Below, piece by piece: positions 1 through 5,125 of a stretch of 5,173 bases of DNA. The notes beneath the pieces were generated by a model. The model was not told where the DNA came from and did not search any database. It worked only from the letters and a program-made list of their open reading frames with translations. Each line of letters starts with the position of its first letter. Position 1 is the first letter of the stretch. Source of the DNA: DASWKG01 sp036396755. GTDB lineage: Bacteria > Actinomycetota > UBA4738 > CALAEC01. Made by a program: the position numbers and the translations under genes. The stretch is from assembly GCA_036396755.1 (NCBI GenBank), contig DASWKG010000100.1, forward strand, positions 1 through 5,173, given 5' to 3'.

Positions 1-53
1 AGAGCGGAGGGGAGATCGGCCGGCGTGCGCGTCGGGCCCGCCTCGGCGGTCAC
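1..53 (-). CDS. Possible start of next operon gene (partial, unknown product)
   Basis: An open frame begins with GTG at 53-51, only 4 nt after the stop of the 38-residue gene, and stays open to the window edge. The visible N-terminus is M-T-A-E-A-G-P-T-R-T-P-A-D-L-P-S-A. I cannot assign a family from 17 residues; there is no hydrophobic signal sequence in them, so a cytoplasmic protein would be the guess. No clear Shine-Dalgarno precedes the GTG, so translation would have to be coupled to the upstream stop codon. The call rests mainly on the tight spacing and the open frame in an otherwise gap-free operon; it could be chance. Confidence 0.4.
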   Translation of the reverse strand, partial: MTAEAGPTRTPADLPSA

Positions 54-57
54 CGGC

Positions 58-174
58 TCAGGTCGTGACGGCGGTGAAGAGGCGGACGCCCGCCCAGAGA
101 CCGGCGGCCACGGCCGCGAGCTGCAGGAGCAGCCAGTACCAGTGGATCCGTCCGCGCGCGGCGGGCTCGCTCAC
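58..174 (-). CDS. Small single-pass membrane protein (38 aa), unknown function
   Basis: This short frame encodes 38 residues starting at GTG 174-172 and ending in TGA at 60-58. The GTG overlaps the stop of the SHOCT membrane gene by 4 nt (GTGA), and a strong Shine-Dalgarno, GGAGGGAGG at 189-181, lies 6 nt upstream. That is the best ribosome site in the minus-strand operon. The protein has a short polar, basic N-terminus (S-E-P-A-A-R-G-R), an aromatic belt H-W-Y-W at about residues 11-14, and one hydrophobic helix from about 13 to 34, followed by a short tail. The positive charges suggest the N-terminus is cytoplasmic. No family is recognised. The overlap suggests it is made together with the preceding membrane protein and may be its small subunit or partner, which is inference. 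Ordinary gene callers would often miss it. Confidence 0.75.
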   Translation of the reverse strand: MSEPAARGRIHWYWLLLQLAAVAAGLWAGVRLFTAVTT

Positions 175-935
175 GAGGAGCCTCCCTCCAGGATCCGCCG
201 CTTCGCTTCCGCGTACTCGGCTTCGTCGAGCGCGCCGGAGCGTCGCAGCGCGTCGAGCCGCTCGAGCGCCGACACCATGTCGTCGGACGAGCCGGCGTCG
301 GAGGTGTCCGCGTCGTCCGAGCCGACGTCGACGCGGATCGTGTCGCCCGGGGCCGCGTTGACGCGCTCCGCGGCCTGGGAGACCTTCCGGGCCATCCCGA
401 TGAGGGACGAGAGCTGCCCCTTCGCCCCGCGCAGGCCGCCGAGGGAGCCGAAGGCCCCGCCCGCCTCTTCGCCGCGGAAGCGGCGGCCCATCGCCTTGAG
501 GGCCCAGATCAGGGGCAGGCCGCCCATCAGGCCGAACACGATCGCGCACACCAGCCAGCCCCAGGCGAGGCCCCCGCCGCCGGGCGGGTTGAGGCCGAAC
601 TCGAGGAAGTTCCAGCCGAGGGACAGGAACAGCGCGGGCCAGAGCAGGACGAGGAAGCTGGGGACCGAGTGCTTGAACACCTGCCACCCGTAGAGGCCGG
701 CGAAGATCAGGCCTCCCCAGATGCCGCCCATCATGAGCCCGGCCACGCCCTGCGGGCAGTGATGCTCGATGACGAACGGGCCGCCCTCGGCGCAGAAGCC
801 GCCGATCTCCATCACCGCGCGCATCCCGAGGTAAAGGACCGTGAGGCCCGCGGTCAGCCCCGCGAGCCCGATGAACACCAGGACCGAGCCGCCGACCGGT
901 TGGGGCGGGCGCGCGGCGAGTGGCTCGTTCTGCAT
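171..935 (-). CDS. Four-helix integral membrane protein with C-terminal SHOCT motif
   Basis: The protein has 254 residues. Hydrophobic segments lie at about 16-38, 62-84, 91-113 and 123-146, which suggests four membrane helices with both ends in the cytoplasm. The first outer loop (about 39-61) carries two cysteines, C48 and C60, in a G-G-F-C...H-H-C-P context, likely a disulfide. A low-complexity acidic linker (about 200-219, rich in D and S) leads to a SHOCT motif at about 220-249 (ALERLDALRRSGALDEAEY followed by AEAKRRIL). SHOCT is a short helical motif found at the ends of many otherwise unrelated proteins and thought to mediate oligomerisation or interaction. The ATG at 935 has AAGG 7 nt upstream, overlapping the TAA stop of the thioesterase gene 9 nt away. 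The layout resembles SHOCT-tailed membrane proteins of unknown function in actinobacteria. No enzymatic role can be assigned. Confidence 0.88.
   Translation of the reverse strand: MQNEPLAARPPQPVGGSVLVFIGLAGLTAGLTVLYLGMRAVMEIGGFCAEGGPFVIEHHCPQGVAGLMMGGIWGGLIFAGLYGWQVFKHSVPSFLVLLWPALFLSLGWNFLEFGLNPPGGGGLAWGWLVCAIVFGLMGGLPLIWALKAMGRRFRGEEAGGAFGSLGGLRGAKGQLSSLIGMARKVSQAAERVNAAPGDTIRVDVGSDDADTSDAGSSDDMVSALERLDALRRSGALDEAEYAEAKRRILEGGSS
181..189 (-). promoter_or_regulatory. Strong ribosome binding site for the 38-aa membrane protein
   Basis: On the minus strand the sequence reads GGAGGGAGG, with a 6-nt spacer (CTCCTC) before the GTG at 174. It lies inside the last codons of the SHOCT gene. It fixes the start of the small gene and is the main argument that the small gene is real. 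The CTCC in the spacer could pair with the GGAG, so access may depend on ribosomes arriving from the upstream gene. Confidence 0.75.
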
Positions 936-944
936 GCCGATACC

Positions 945-1727
945 TTATCCTCGGGGCGACACCAGCAGCGACTGTGCGCCGCGCCCGATCCACCCGCGCT
1001 CGTCCCACAGCACGCTCTCGGAGAGGCCGATCCCCCTCGGCCCGATCCGCGACCGCGCATCGAGGCACACCCACTCGCCCTCGGGCATCCGGGCGAGGTG
1101 CACGGTCAGGTCGGTGTTGACGAACAGGTGCGTGTCCCACGGCAGCTCCCAGCTGATGCCGTTCGCGGAGTCGGCCGCGACGAGCACCCGCGCGAGCGGC
1201 GAAGGCTCCTCGCCGGCGACCAGCGGGACGCGCATCCGGATCCAGACGGCGGCCGGGCCGGGGGCCGCGATGGCCCCGCCGGCGAGCCGCCACTCGGTGG
1301 CCGTGAAGTAGCTCTCCCCCCAGGGCGGCTCGTAGAGGGCGCTCTCGGGGGAGGTCTCCGGGCCCGGGAGGGCCGGCGGCTCGAGGCCCACCTCGGGGAC
1401 CGGCTCGTCCGCCGGCCGGATCCGCCAGGCGGACGCTCGCGCCAGCTCGGCGTCGTCGTCTCCCAGGAGGCTCGCCTCCACGAGCTGGACGCGGCGCCCC
1501 GACTTCACCATCCGGGTCTCGACCCGGAGCGGAACGAGCGGCAGGGGCCGGAGCACCTCGAGCGTGAACCGCGCGACGAGCAGGCCGTCGGGCTCCAGCG
1601 CCTCGATCGCTCTCGCGACGAGTGCCGCCGGCGGCCCCGCGTGCTGGTGCTCGGCGCTCCAGGGCCCGCGGGTGAGGTTCGTCGAGACGAACCGGTCGCC
1701 GTCGAGGGCGTAGAAGGCCTCGGTCAC
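945..1727 (-). CDS. Acyl-CoA thioesterase family protein (TesB-like, double hotdog)
   Basis: The product is 260 residues, the usual size for the actinobacterial TesB-like two-hotdog family (4HBT_3 type). Such enzymes hydrolyse acyl-CoA thioesters in the cytoplasm to free acid and CoA. The first hotdog covers about residues 12-104 and contains RGPWSAEHQHAGPPAALVAR, then the strand-rich LEVLRPLPLVPLRVETR and GRRVQLVEASL. The second covers about 155-258, with AADSANGIS, NTDLTVHLAR and GRGAQSLLV. D186 and Q252 sit where the catalytic Asp and Gln of E. coli TesB fall, by motif comparison by eye. The position near its catalytic Thr appears to be N204, as I recall for actinobacterial relatives. The GTG at 1727 is chosen because family members begin just before the EAFYALDGDRF-like segment; upstream residues would overlap the previous gene. 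It has no good Shine-Dalgarno, and the gap to the upstream stop is 26 nt. The acyl substrate cannot be told from sequence. Confidence 0.87.
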   Translation of the reverse strand: MTEAFYALDGDRFVSTNLTRGPWSAEHQHAGPPAALVARAIEALEPDGLLVARFTLEVLRPLPLVPLRVETRMVKSGRRVQLVEASLLGDDDAELARASAWRIRPADEPVPEVGLEPPALPGPETSPESALYEPPWGESYFTATEWRLAGGAIAAPGPAAVWIRMRVPLVAGEEPSPLARVLVAADSANGISWELPWDTHLFVNTDLTVHLARMPEGEWVCLDARSRIGPRGIGLSESVLWDERGWIGRGAQSLLVSPRG

Positions 1728-1753
1728 GAGGGCAGGGTAGCCGGAACCGCGCC

Positions 1754-2233
1754 TCAGCCGGTGGGCTCGAGGACGAACATCCGGAACTCGCGGTCGGTCA
1801 TGCGCCGGTAGGTCTTCCAGCCGGCCCACACCCCGATGAAGCGGGGCCAGTAGCTCTCGAACTCCTCGGGCGTCGCGCGGCGCGCTCGCACCGCATCCTC
1901 GCGGTCGCCGATGCGGATCGTCGCCGCCGGGTTCGCCGTCAGGTTGTAGGTCCAGGCCGGGTGATGCTTGCGGCCGTAGTTCGATCCGATCACGACGAAG
2001 GCGCCGTCCTCCTCGAGGTAGAGCACCGGGTTGGAGCGCGGCTCACCGCTCCTCCTTCCCGTCGTCGTCAGCACCAGCTCGGGGATCAGCTTCGGCGCCG
2101 CCCCGTGCCGTCCCCCGGTGAGCTTCAGCACGAGCTTGTCGAACGGGGTCCACACGTAGCGGAAGAAGTAGACGCCGGCGCGGTAGCGCGTCAGCCAGGA
2201 GGCGAAGCGGAACGTCCGGGAACGGGAGCTCAC
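1754..2233 (-). CDS. F420-dependent nitroreductase/quinone reductase family protein (Ddn-like)
   Basis: The protein has 159 residues, the normal length of the deazaflavin (F420)-dependent nitroreductase family (Ddn/Fqr, split beta-barrel FMN-binding-like fold). In Mycobacterium these proteins use reduced F420 to reduce quinones or nitro compounds. Family hallmarks are visible: an amphipathic, basic and aromatic N-terminus (F-R-Y-V-W-T-P-F-D-K) typical of membrane-surface association; L-T-G-G-R-H-G at 38-44; the core LVLTTTGRRSGEPRSNPVLY at 53-72; the VVIGSNYGRKHHPAWTYNL segment at 80-98; and A-N-P-A-A-T-I at 100-106. The GTG start overlaps the hydrolase stop by 4 nt (GTGA), which fixes the start and implies translational coupling; there is no strong Shine-Dalgarno and no earlier in-frame methionine fits. 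The specific substrate is unknown. Its presence implies that the host makes cofactor F420. Confidence 0.9.
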   Translation of the reverse strand: MSSRSRTFRFASWLTRYRAGVYFFRYVWTPFDKLVLKLTGGRHGAAPKLIPELVLTTTGRRSGEPRSNPVLYLEEDGAFVVIGSNYGRKHHPAWTYNLTANPAATIRIGDREDAVRARRATPEEFESYWPRFIGVWAGWKTYRRMTDREFRMFVLEPTG

Positions 2234-4092
2234 CCGACCGTGAAGACGGCCTGGGCCTCGGCCGGGTCCAGCCGCCGCGTGCCGGCGTAGGAGACCGAGA
2301 GCGGCCCCTCTCCGGCCGGCCCGACGACCGTCACGCTCGTCGTCGCCACGCCCGAGGCGTCGGTCGTCGACGGGTACTCGGTGCCCTGGAACGAGAACAC
2401 CACCGGCGCGTCCACGAGCGGCGCGCCCTCGGCGGTGAGCCGGGCCGCGAGCTGCACGACCTCGCCGGCGGCACCGGCGGTCGCGCCGCTGATCGCCAGC
2501 TCGGTCGGGGTCGTCGTCAGCGGCAGGTCGAGCGAGGACCCGTCGAGGTCCAGCGTGTTGATCGCCCGCCGCTCGTCCGAGGCCACCCAGGTGAGGCTCG
2601 ACGACGCGATGATCAGCTCGAGGTGGTGGTCGGCCGCCACGATGAAGTCCTTGTCGATGAAGTCGAGGTCGAACGTGGTCTTGACGCCGGGCTGGAGGTC
2701 CTTCCCCTGCTCCAGCGAGTCGTTGTACCGGGCGTTGAGGAACGCCCGCGAGATCACGCCGCAGGTGCCGGCGGGCCCGACGTCGCAGAGGATCGCGATG
2801 AAGTGTGTGCTCGGGGAGTCGCTCGCGGCCGAGAGGTGCAGGACCGGCCGCCCGGTGATCCGAAGGTCGGAGGTGTTCGGCAGCGACACGCGCACGAACC
2901 TTGAGCCCTGGCCCTGCCCGCGCAGCATCTCCGATTCGGTGAGCGCGCCGTCGTCGCGGTAGGTGAACGGCTCGCCCGAGAGCGGCACGGTGTCGGTGCG
3001 GGTCGGGCCCCAGAGCTCCGCGGCGCGGAACTGCGCGTCGTTCGTCTGTGACAGCACCGCCGGCTCGTCCTCGACGCCGTTCTCGATGCCGAGCAGCCAG
3101 CGCTCGAACCAACGCCGCTGCAGCGTCCGCCAGCCCGAGTAGGCGGGCTGAGCGTGCGCCCACTGCCCGATCACGAGCTTCTTCTCGGTCTCGAGCGCCT
3201 GGAACCAGGCCGTTCCTTCCCAGGTCTTCACGTTGAAGTCGAGCTCGCCGTGGCCGATGAGCACCGGGACCTCGACGCGGTCGGCGAGCCGCAGGTAGTC
3301 GCGCTGCTTCCAGAAGTCGTCGTAGTCGGGCTGGGTGTCGTAGCCGTGCAGCGTCTGCTCGACGCGGTCGCAGAGGTTCCAGCGCATCGCGATCTGCTGG
3401 GCGGCGGTCAGCGCGTCGGGGCTCGGCGGCGGGAGGAAGCCGTAGGCGAACATGAAGTCGGTGGGCGTGTCGGACGGCGGGTCGATGTCGGCGGACTCGC
3501 CGGAGTACGACGAGCGCGCGCCCTGCTGGTACGCGTAGCCCCACCATCGGCTGATCGACGAGATCGGCACGATCGTCGCGAGGTGCGGTGGCTGCTCCAC
3601 GGCGGCGGCGTTCGCCGTGGTGCCGTCGTAGGAGGCGCCGGTCATCGCGACCTTCCCGTTCGACCACGAGCGCGTGCCGAACCACTCGACGATGTCGTAG
3701 CCGTCCTGCCGCTCCTTCATGCCGCCGTAGTCCCAGCACCCGCCCGACAGGTAGGTGCCCCGCACGTCGGCGACCGCGTAGGCGTAGCCCCGCGGCACGT
3801 AATATGCGCCGTCGCCGGCGGGAAGGTCGGTCTCGCTCACGGGATCGAGCGCGCGGTACAGCACGTGGTAGGGCGTGAGGGAGAGGATGACCGGGACCTG
3901 CATGCCCTCGGGAACCACCGGCCGCCACAGGTCGACCGACAGCTCGACGCCGTCGCGCATCGGAACGCGGATGCGCTCGTAGGTGGCCGCGTAGGCGAGG
4001 TCGGCTCCGGCCCCCGCCGCTCCCGGGAGCGCCGGCAGCGCGGCCGCGAGCGCCAGCGCGAGGATCGCGAGCCTGCGACCCAGCGTGGTCAT
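2230..4092 (-). CDS. Secreted CocE/NonD family serine hydrolase (peptidase S15 type) with C-terminal Ig-like domain
   Basis: This 620-residue exported alpha/beta hydrolase is of the Xaa-Pro dipeptidyl-peptidase/cocaine-esterase class. Residues 1 to about 30 form a signal peptide (MTTLGRRLAILALALAAALP, then Ala/Gly-rich), cleaved somewhere in 26-36; the RR pair is not a convincing Tat motif. The catalytic domain (about 37-340) shows the nucleophile S154 in GASYDG, D285 in GHGELDFNV and H313 in GQWAHAQP. Y75 in LTPYH fits the oxyanion-hole Tyr of CocE. A jelly-roll domain follows (about 355-505; GRPVLHLSAASDSPSTH), with C436 and C444 possibly disulfide-bonded. The last 90 residues (about 530-618) look like a bacterial Ig-like beta-sandwich and are beyond the usual family length. 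The ATG is 2 nt after the stop of the secreted-protein gene and lacks a well-placed Shine-Dalgarno, so coupling is likely; an upstream in-frame ATG at 4188 would bury the signal peptide. Whether it acts on esters, amides or peptides cannot be told. Confidence 0.9.
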   Translation of the reverse strand: MTTLGRRLAILALALAAALPALPGAAGAGADLAYAATYERIRVPMRDGVELSVDLWRPVVPEGMQVPVILSLTPYHVLYRALDPVSETDLPAGDGAYYVPRGYAYAVADVRGTYLSGGCWDYGGMKERQDGYDIVEWFGTRSWSNGKVAMTGASYDGTTANAAAVEQPPHLATIVPISSISRWWGYAYQQGARSSYSGESADIDPPSDTPTDFMFAYGFLPPPSPDALTAAQQIAMRWNLCDRVEQTLHGYDTQPDYDDFWKQRDYLRLADRVEVPVLIGHGELDFNVKTWEGTAWFQALETEKKLVIGQWAHAQPAYSGWRTLQRRWFERWLLGIENGVEDEPAVLSQTNDAQFRAAELWGPTRTDTVPLSGEPFTYRDDGALTESEMLRGQGQGSRFVRVSLPNTSDLRITGRPVLHLSAASDSPSTHFIAILCDVGPAGTCGVISRAFLNARYNDSLEQGKDLQPGVKTTFDLDFIDKDFIVAADHHLELIIASSSLTWVASDERRAINTLDLDGSSLDLPLTTTPTELAISGATAGAAGEVVQLAARLTAEGAPLVDAPVVFSFQGTEYPSTTDASGVATTSVTVVGPAGEGPLSVSYAGTRRLDPAEAQAVFTVG

Positions 4093-4094
4093 CC

Positions 4095-4901
4095 CTACTG
4101 GAAGTCGGGGAGGTCCGCCGCGACCTTCGCCGGGGCGAGGTCGGTGGGGTTGAACGTGATCCCCGAGGGGACCTCGCTCGTGTCCCACACCCAGAACTGG
4201 AGCCCCGTGGGCGGGTCACCCAGGATCGTCGATCCGCCGCCGATGAAGAGTCGCAGCGTGTGCTCGGCGGTACCGTTGCCGTTCTCGAGCGCCATCCCGC
4301 CCGTCTCGACGTCGATGACCTTTCCGTCGGCGTCGAGGATGTCCCGGGCGAAGCCGATGTTGGTGATCGAGAACTCGTAGAGGTCGGTCGCGCCGGAGTT
4401 CACGCGGGTCGGGGTCACCGAGACGGACCTTCCGAGGTAGCCTCCCTCGATCGCGCCCTTGGGGAAGATGGGCTCGCCGTCGACCTCCGCGTAGATCGTC
4501 AGCTGCTTGATCGCGCCGGAGCGGGTCTGGTTGGTGATGAACTCGTGGATTCTGACGGTCATGTCGCGCAGGTTGCCGATGAACGTCCCCTCGAAGACAG
4601 GGTCGTAGAGCTCGTTCGTGGTGGCGCCCGCGTCGAACCCGCCGCAGCCGGCGCCGTCGGTCACCGACTGAGCGGGGGGGGTCGCGTTCCAGCCCGTAGC
4701 CCCACCGTTGATGCCGCCCGTCGTAGCCACACCGATCGCCCAATTCAGCTGCGAGATCTTCGTCTCGCCGGTGCAGTGGAAGTAGACGTCTCGGGTGCCG
4801 AACGTCGGGTGCTTGCCGCCGTGCGTGGCGACCGCCGGCGGAACGATGAGCACGAGGCCCACGAGCGCGGCTGTTGCCGCGAGGATCCCATTGCGCTTCA
4901 C
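4095..4901 (-). CDS. Secreted beta-rich protein of unknown function (268 aa), first gene of the operon
   Basis: The start is taken as GTG 4901-4899 because AAGGGAG lies 5 nt upstream and the resulting N-terminus is a textbook signal peptide: V-K-R-N, a hydrophobic core at about 5-20, then P-P-A-V-A with cleavage likely after A25. An ATG at 4928 would add nine residues but has no such site. The mature part (about 243 residues) has only two cysteines, C43 (Y-F-H-C-T-G) and C86 (G-A-G-C-G-G), a likely disulfide. It is rich in Thr, Gly and alternating hydrophobic strands with no further membrane helix, which suggests a soluble or surface beta-sandwich. I recognise no family or catalytic motif. 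The G-W-N-A-T-P-P-A-Q-S stretch followed by a strand-rich region loosely recalls carbohydrate-binding or jelly-roll modules, but this is only an impression. It sits 2 nt before the secreted hydrolase gene, so the two are probably co-made and co-exported. Confidence 0.85.
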   Translation of the reverse strand: MKRNGILAATAALVGLVLIVPPAVATHGGKHPTFGTRDVYFHCTGETKISQLNWAIGVATTGGINGGATGWNATPPAQSVTDGAGCGGFDAGATTNELYDPVFEGTFIGNLRDMTVRIHEFITNQTRSGAIKQLTIYAEVDGEPIFPKGAIEGGYLGRSVSVTPTRVNSGATDLYEFSITNIGFARDILDADGKVIDVETGGMALENGNGTAEHTLRLFIGGGSTILGDPPTGLQFWVWDTSEVPSGITFNPTDLAPAKVAADLPDFQ

Positions 4902-4906
4902 GACGG

Positions 4907-4913
4907 CTCCCTT
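4907..4913 (-). promoter_or_regulatory. Ribosome binding site deciding the GTG start at 4901
   Basis: AAGGGAG on the minus strand, 5 nt before GTG 4901. It favours this start over the in-frame ATG at 4928, whose upstream sequence has no purine-rich site at the right distance. Confidence 0.7.
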
Positions 4914-4957
4914 CAGGGTTGGCTGCACGAGGTTGCATGGCTGGTTTCGCCGAGGAG

Positions 4958-4971
4958 GACCCTCGACCCTC
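4958..4971 (+). repeat. Tandem 7-bp repeat (GACCCTC x2)
   Basis: Two perfect adjoining copies of GACCCTC lie in the divergent intergenic region, next to the TGTGCA palindrome. On the minus strand they read GAGGGTC twice. The proximal copy supplies GAGGGT at 4964-4959, 16 nt after TTGTGC at 4986-4981, a weak -35/-10-like pair for the minus-strand operon. It could be chance in GC-rich DNA. Confidence 0.45.
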
Positions 4972-4985
4972 TGTGCAGTTGCACA
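4972..4985. promoter_or_regulatory. Candidate operator: palindrome TGTGCA-GT-TGCACA
   Basis: A perfect 6-2-6 inverted repeat 71 nt upstream of the operon's first start codon. Its GTG-N6-CAC layout is that of a dimeric regulator site, but the half-site spacing is 2 nt shorter than the CRP pattern TGTGA-N6-TCACA, so I do not assign a regulator. A second, imperfect copy lies 46 bp away at 5018-5031. Confidence 0.5.
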
Positions 4986-5028
4986 AGCGGGTCCCCGCCG
5001 GCCCGACTCGCACGATTTGTGCAGTTGC
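4972..5028 (+). repeat. 11-bp direct repeat TGTGCAGTTGC, 46-bp period
   Basis: Exact copies are at 4972-4982 and 5018-5028. A shorter match, GTTGCA, occurs another 46 bp to the left at 4932-4937, in register with the GTTGC of both copies (4978 and 5024). Only the first full copy completes the palindrome. The repeats lie between two divergent genes, so paired regulator sites are the natural reading; no regulator is identified. Confidence 0.6.
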
Positions 5029-5044
5029 TAGTAGAGATCTGCTG

Positions 5045-5081
5045 AAGCATCCGCGCCCCGCGCACGGCGGGGCGCTTGCTT
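5045..5081 (+). other. Strong GC hairpin between the divergent genes
   Basis: A perfect 9-bp stem, GCGCCCCGC (5053-5061) with GCGGGGCGC (5067-5075), encloses a 5-nt loop. It can be lengthened by AAGCA (5045-5049) pairing with TGCTT (5077-5081) across a 3-by-1 internal loop. On the plus strand it is followed by TTGCTTGGGTCTT, too poor in T for a convincing intrinsic terminator. It ends no gene visible here. It overlaps the proposed -35 of the plus-strand promoter, so it may be a DNA-level control site, an attenuator or terminator for an unseen transcript, or incidental. Confidence 0.55.
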
Positions 5082-5103
5082 GGGTCTTGCCCGGCGGTAC
5101 CCT
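5076..5103 (+). promoter_or_regulatory. Candidate sigma70-type promoter for the plus-strand gene
   Basis: TTGCTT at 5076-5081 and TACCCT at 5098-5103 (TAnnnT form) are separated by 16 nt. Transcription would start near 5110, leaving a short leader of about 15 nt that still contains the GGAGGT ribosome site at 5114. The -35 lies in the right arm of the GC hairpin. Confidence 0.45.
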
Positions 5104-5113
5104 CGAGCGTGAT

Positions 5114-5119
5114 GGAGGT
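5114..5119 (+). promoter_or_regulatory. Strong ribosome binding site for the plus-strand gene
   Basis: GGAGGT, followed by a 6-nt spacer and GTG at 5126. The ATG at 5112 just before it opens only a five-codon frame (stop at 5127-5129) and is not a credible start. Confidence 0.7.
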
Positions 5120-5125
5120 CGGCAC

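Noticed and set aside
175..1293. Long minus-strand frame upstream of and in frame with the 38-residue gene
   Set aside because: Everything above 174 in this frame is arginine-rich shadow of the SHOCT and thioesterase genes. The strong ribosome site supports the short form only.
669..1811. 380-codon plus-strand open frame opposite the SHOCT and thioesterase genes
   Set aside because: It is an antisense shadow in GC-rich DNA. Its translation is low-complexity (R, P, G, E, H rich) with no recognisable fold, whereas the minus-strand frames match known families.
2234..4219. Long in-frame N-terminal extension of the F420-dependent oxidoreductase
   Set aside because: The open frame continues upstream but translates to arginine-rich shadow sequence across the hydrolase gene. 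Family length and the GTGA overlap place the true start at 2233.
3154..4380. 408-codon plus-strand open frame opposite the hydrolase gene
   Set aside because: Same reason: biased R/V/G/A composition with no domain, opposite a hydrolase with an intact catalytic triad.
4972..4985. CRP-type site
   Set aside because: The GTG and CAC half-sites are 6 nt apart rather than 8, so the CRP consensus is not met.
4959..4986. Minus-strand promoter TTGTGC-16-GAGGGT for the operon
   Set aside because: The -10 deviates from TAnnnT at its first base and the match is weak, so it is mentioned only as a possibility and not listed as a feature.
4260..5045. 261-codon plus-strand open frame covering the secreted-protein gene and intergenic region
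   Set aside because: No ribosome site or domain, atypical composition, and it opposes a gene with a clear signal peptide and Shine-Dalgarno.
5053..5088. Intrinsic terminator on the plus strand
   Set aside because: The stem is strong but the following bases (TTGCTTGGGTCTT) have no run of T, and no gene ends there.
4913..5125. 70-codon minus-strand open frame in the intergenic region
   Set aside because: It lacks hydrophobic or family character, covers the repeats and hairpin, and overlaps the better supported starts on both sides.
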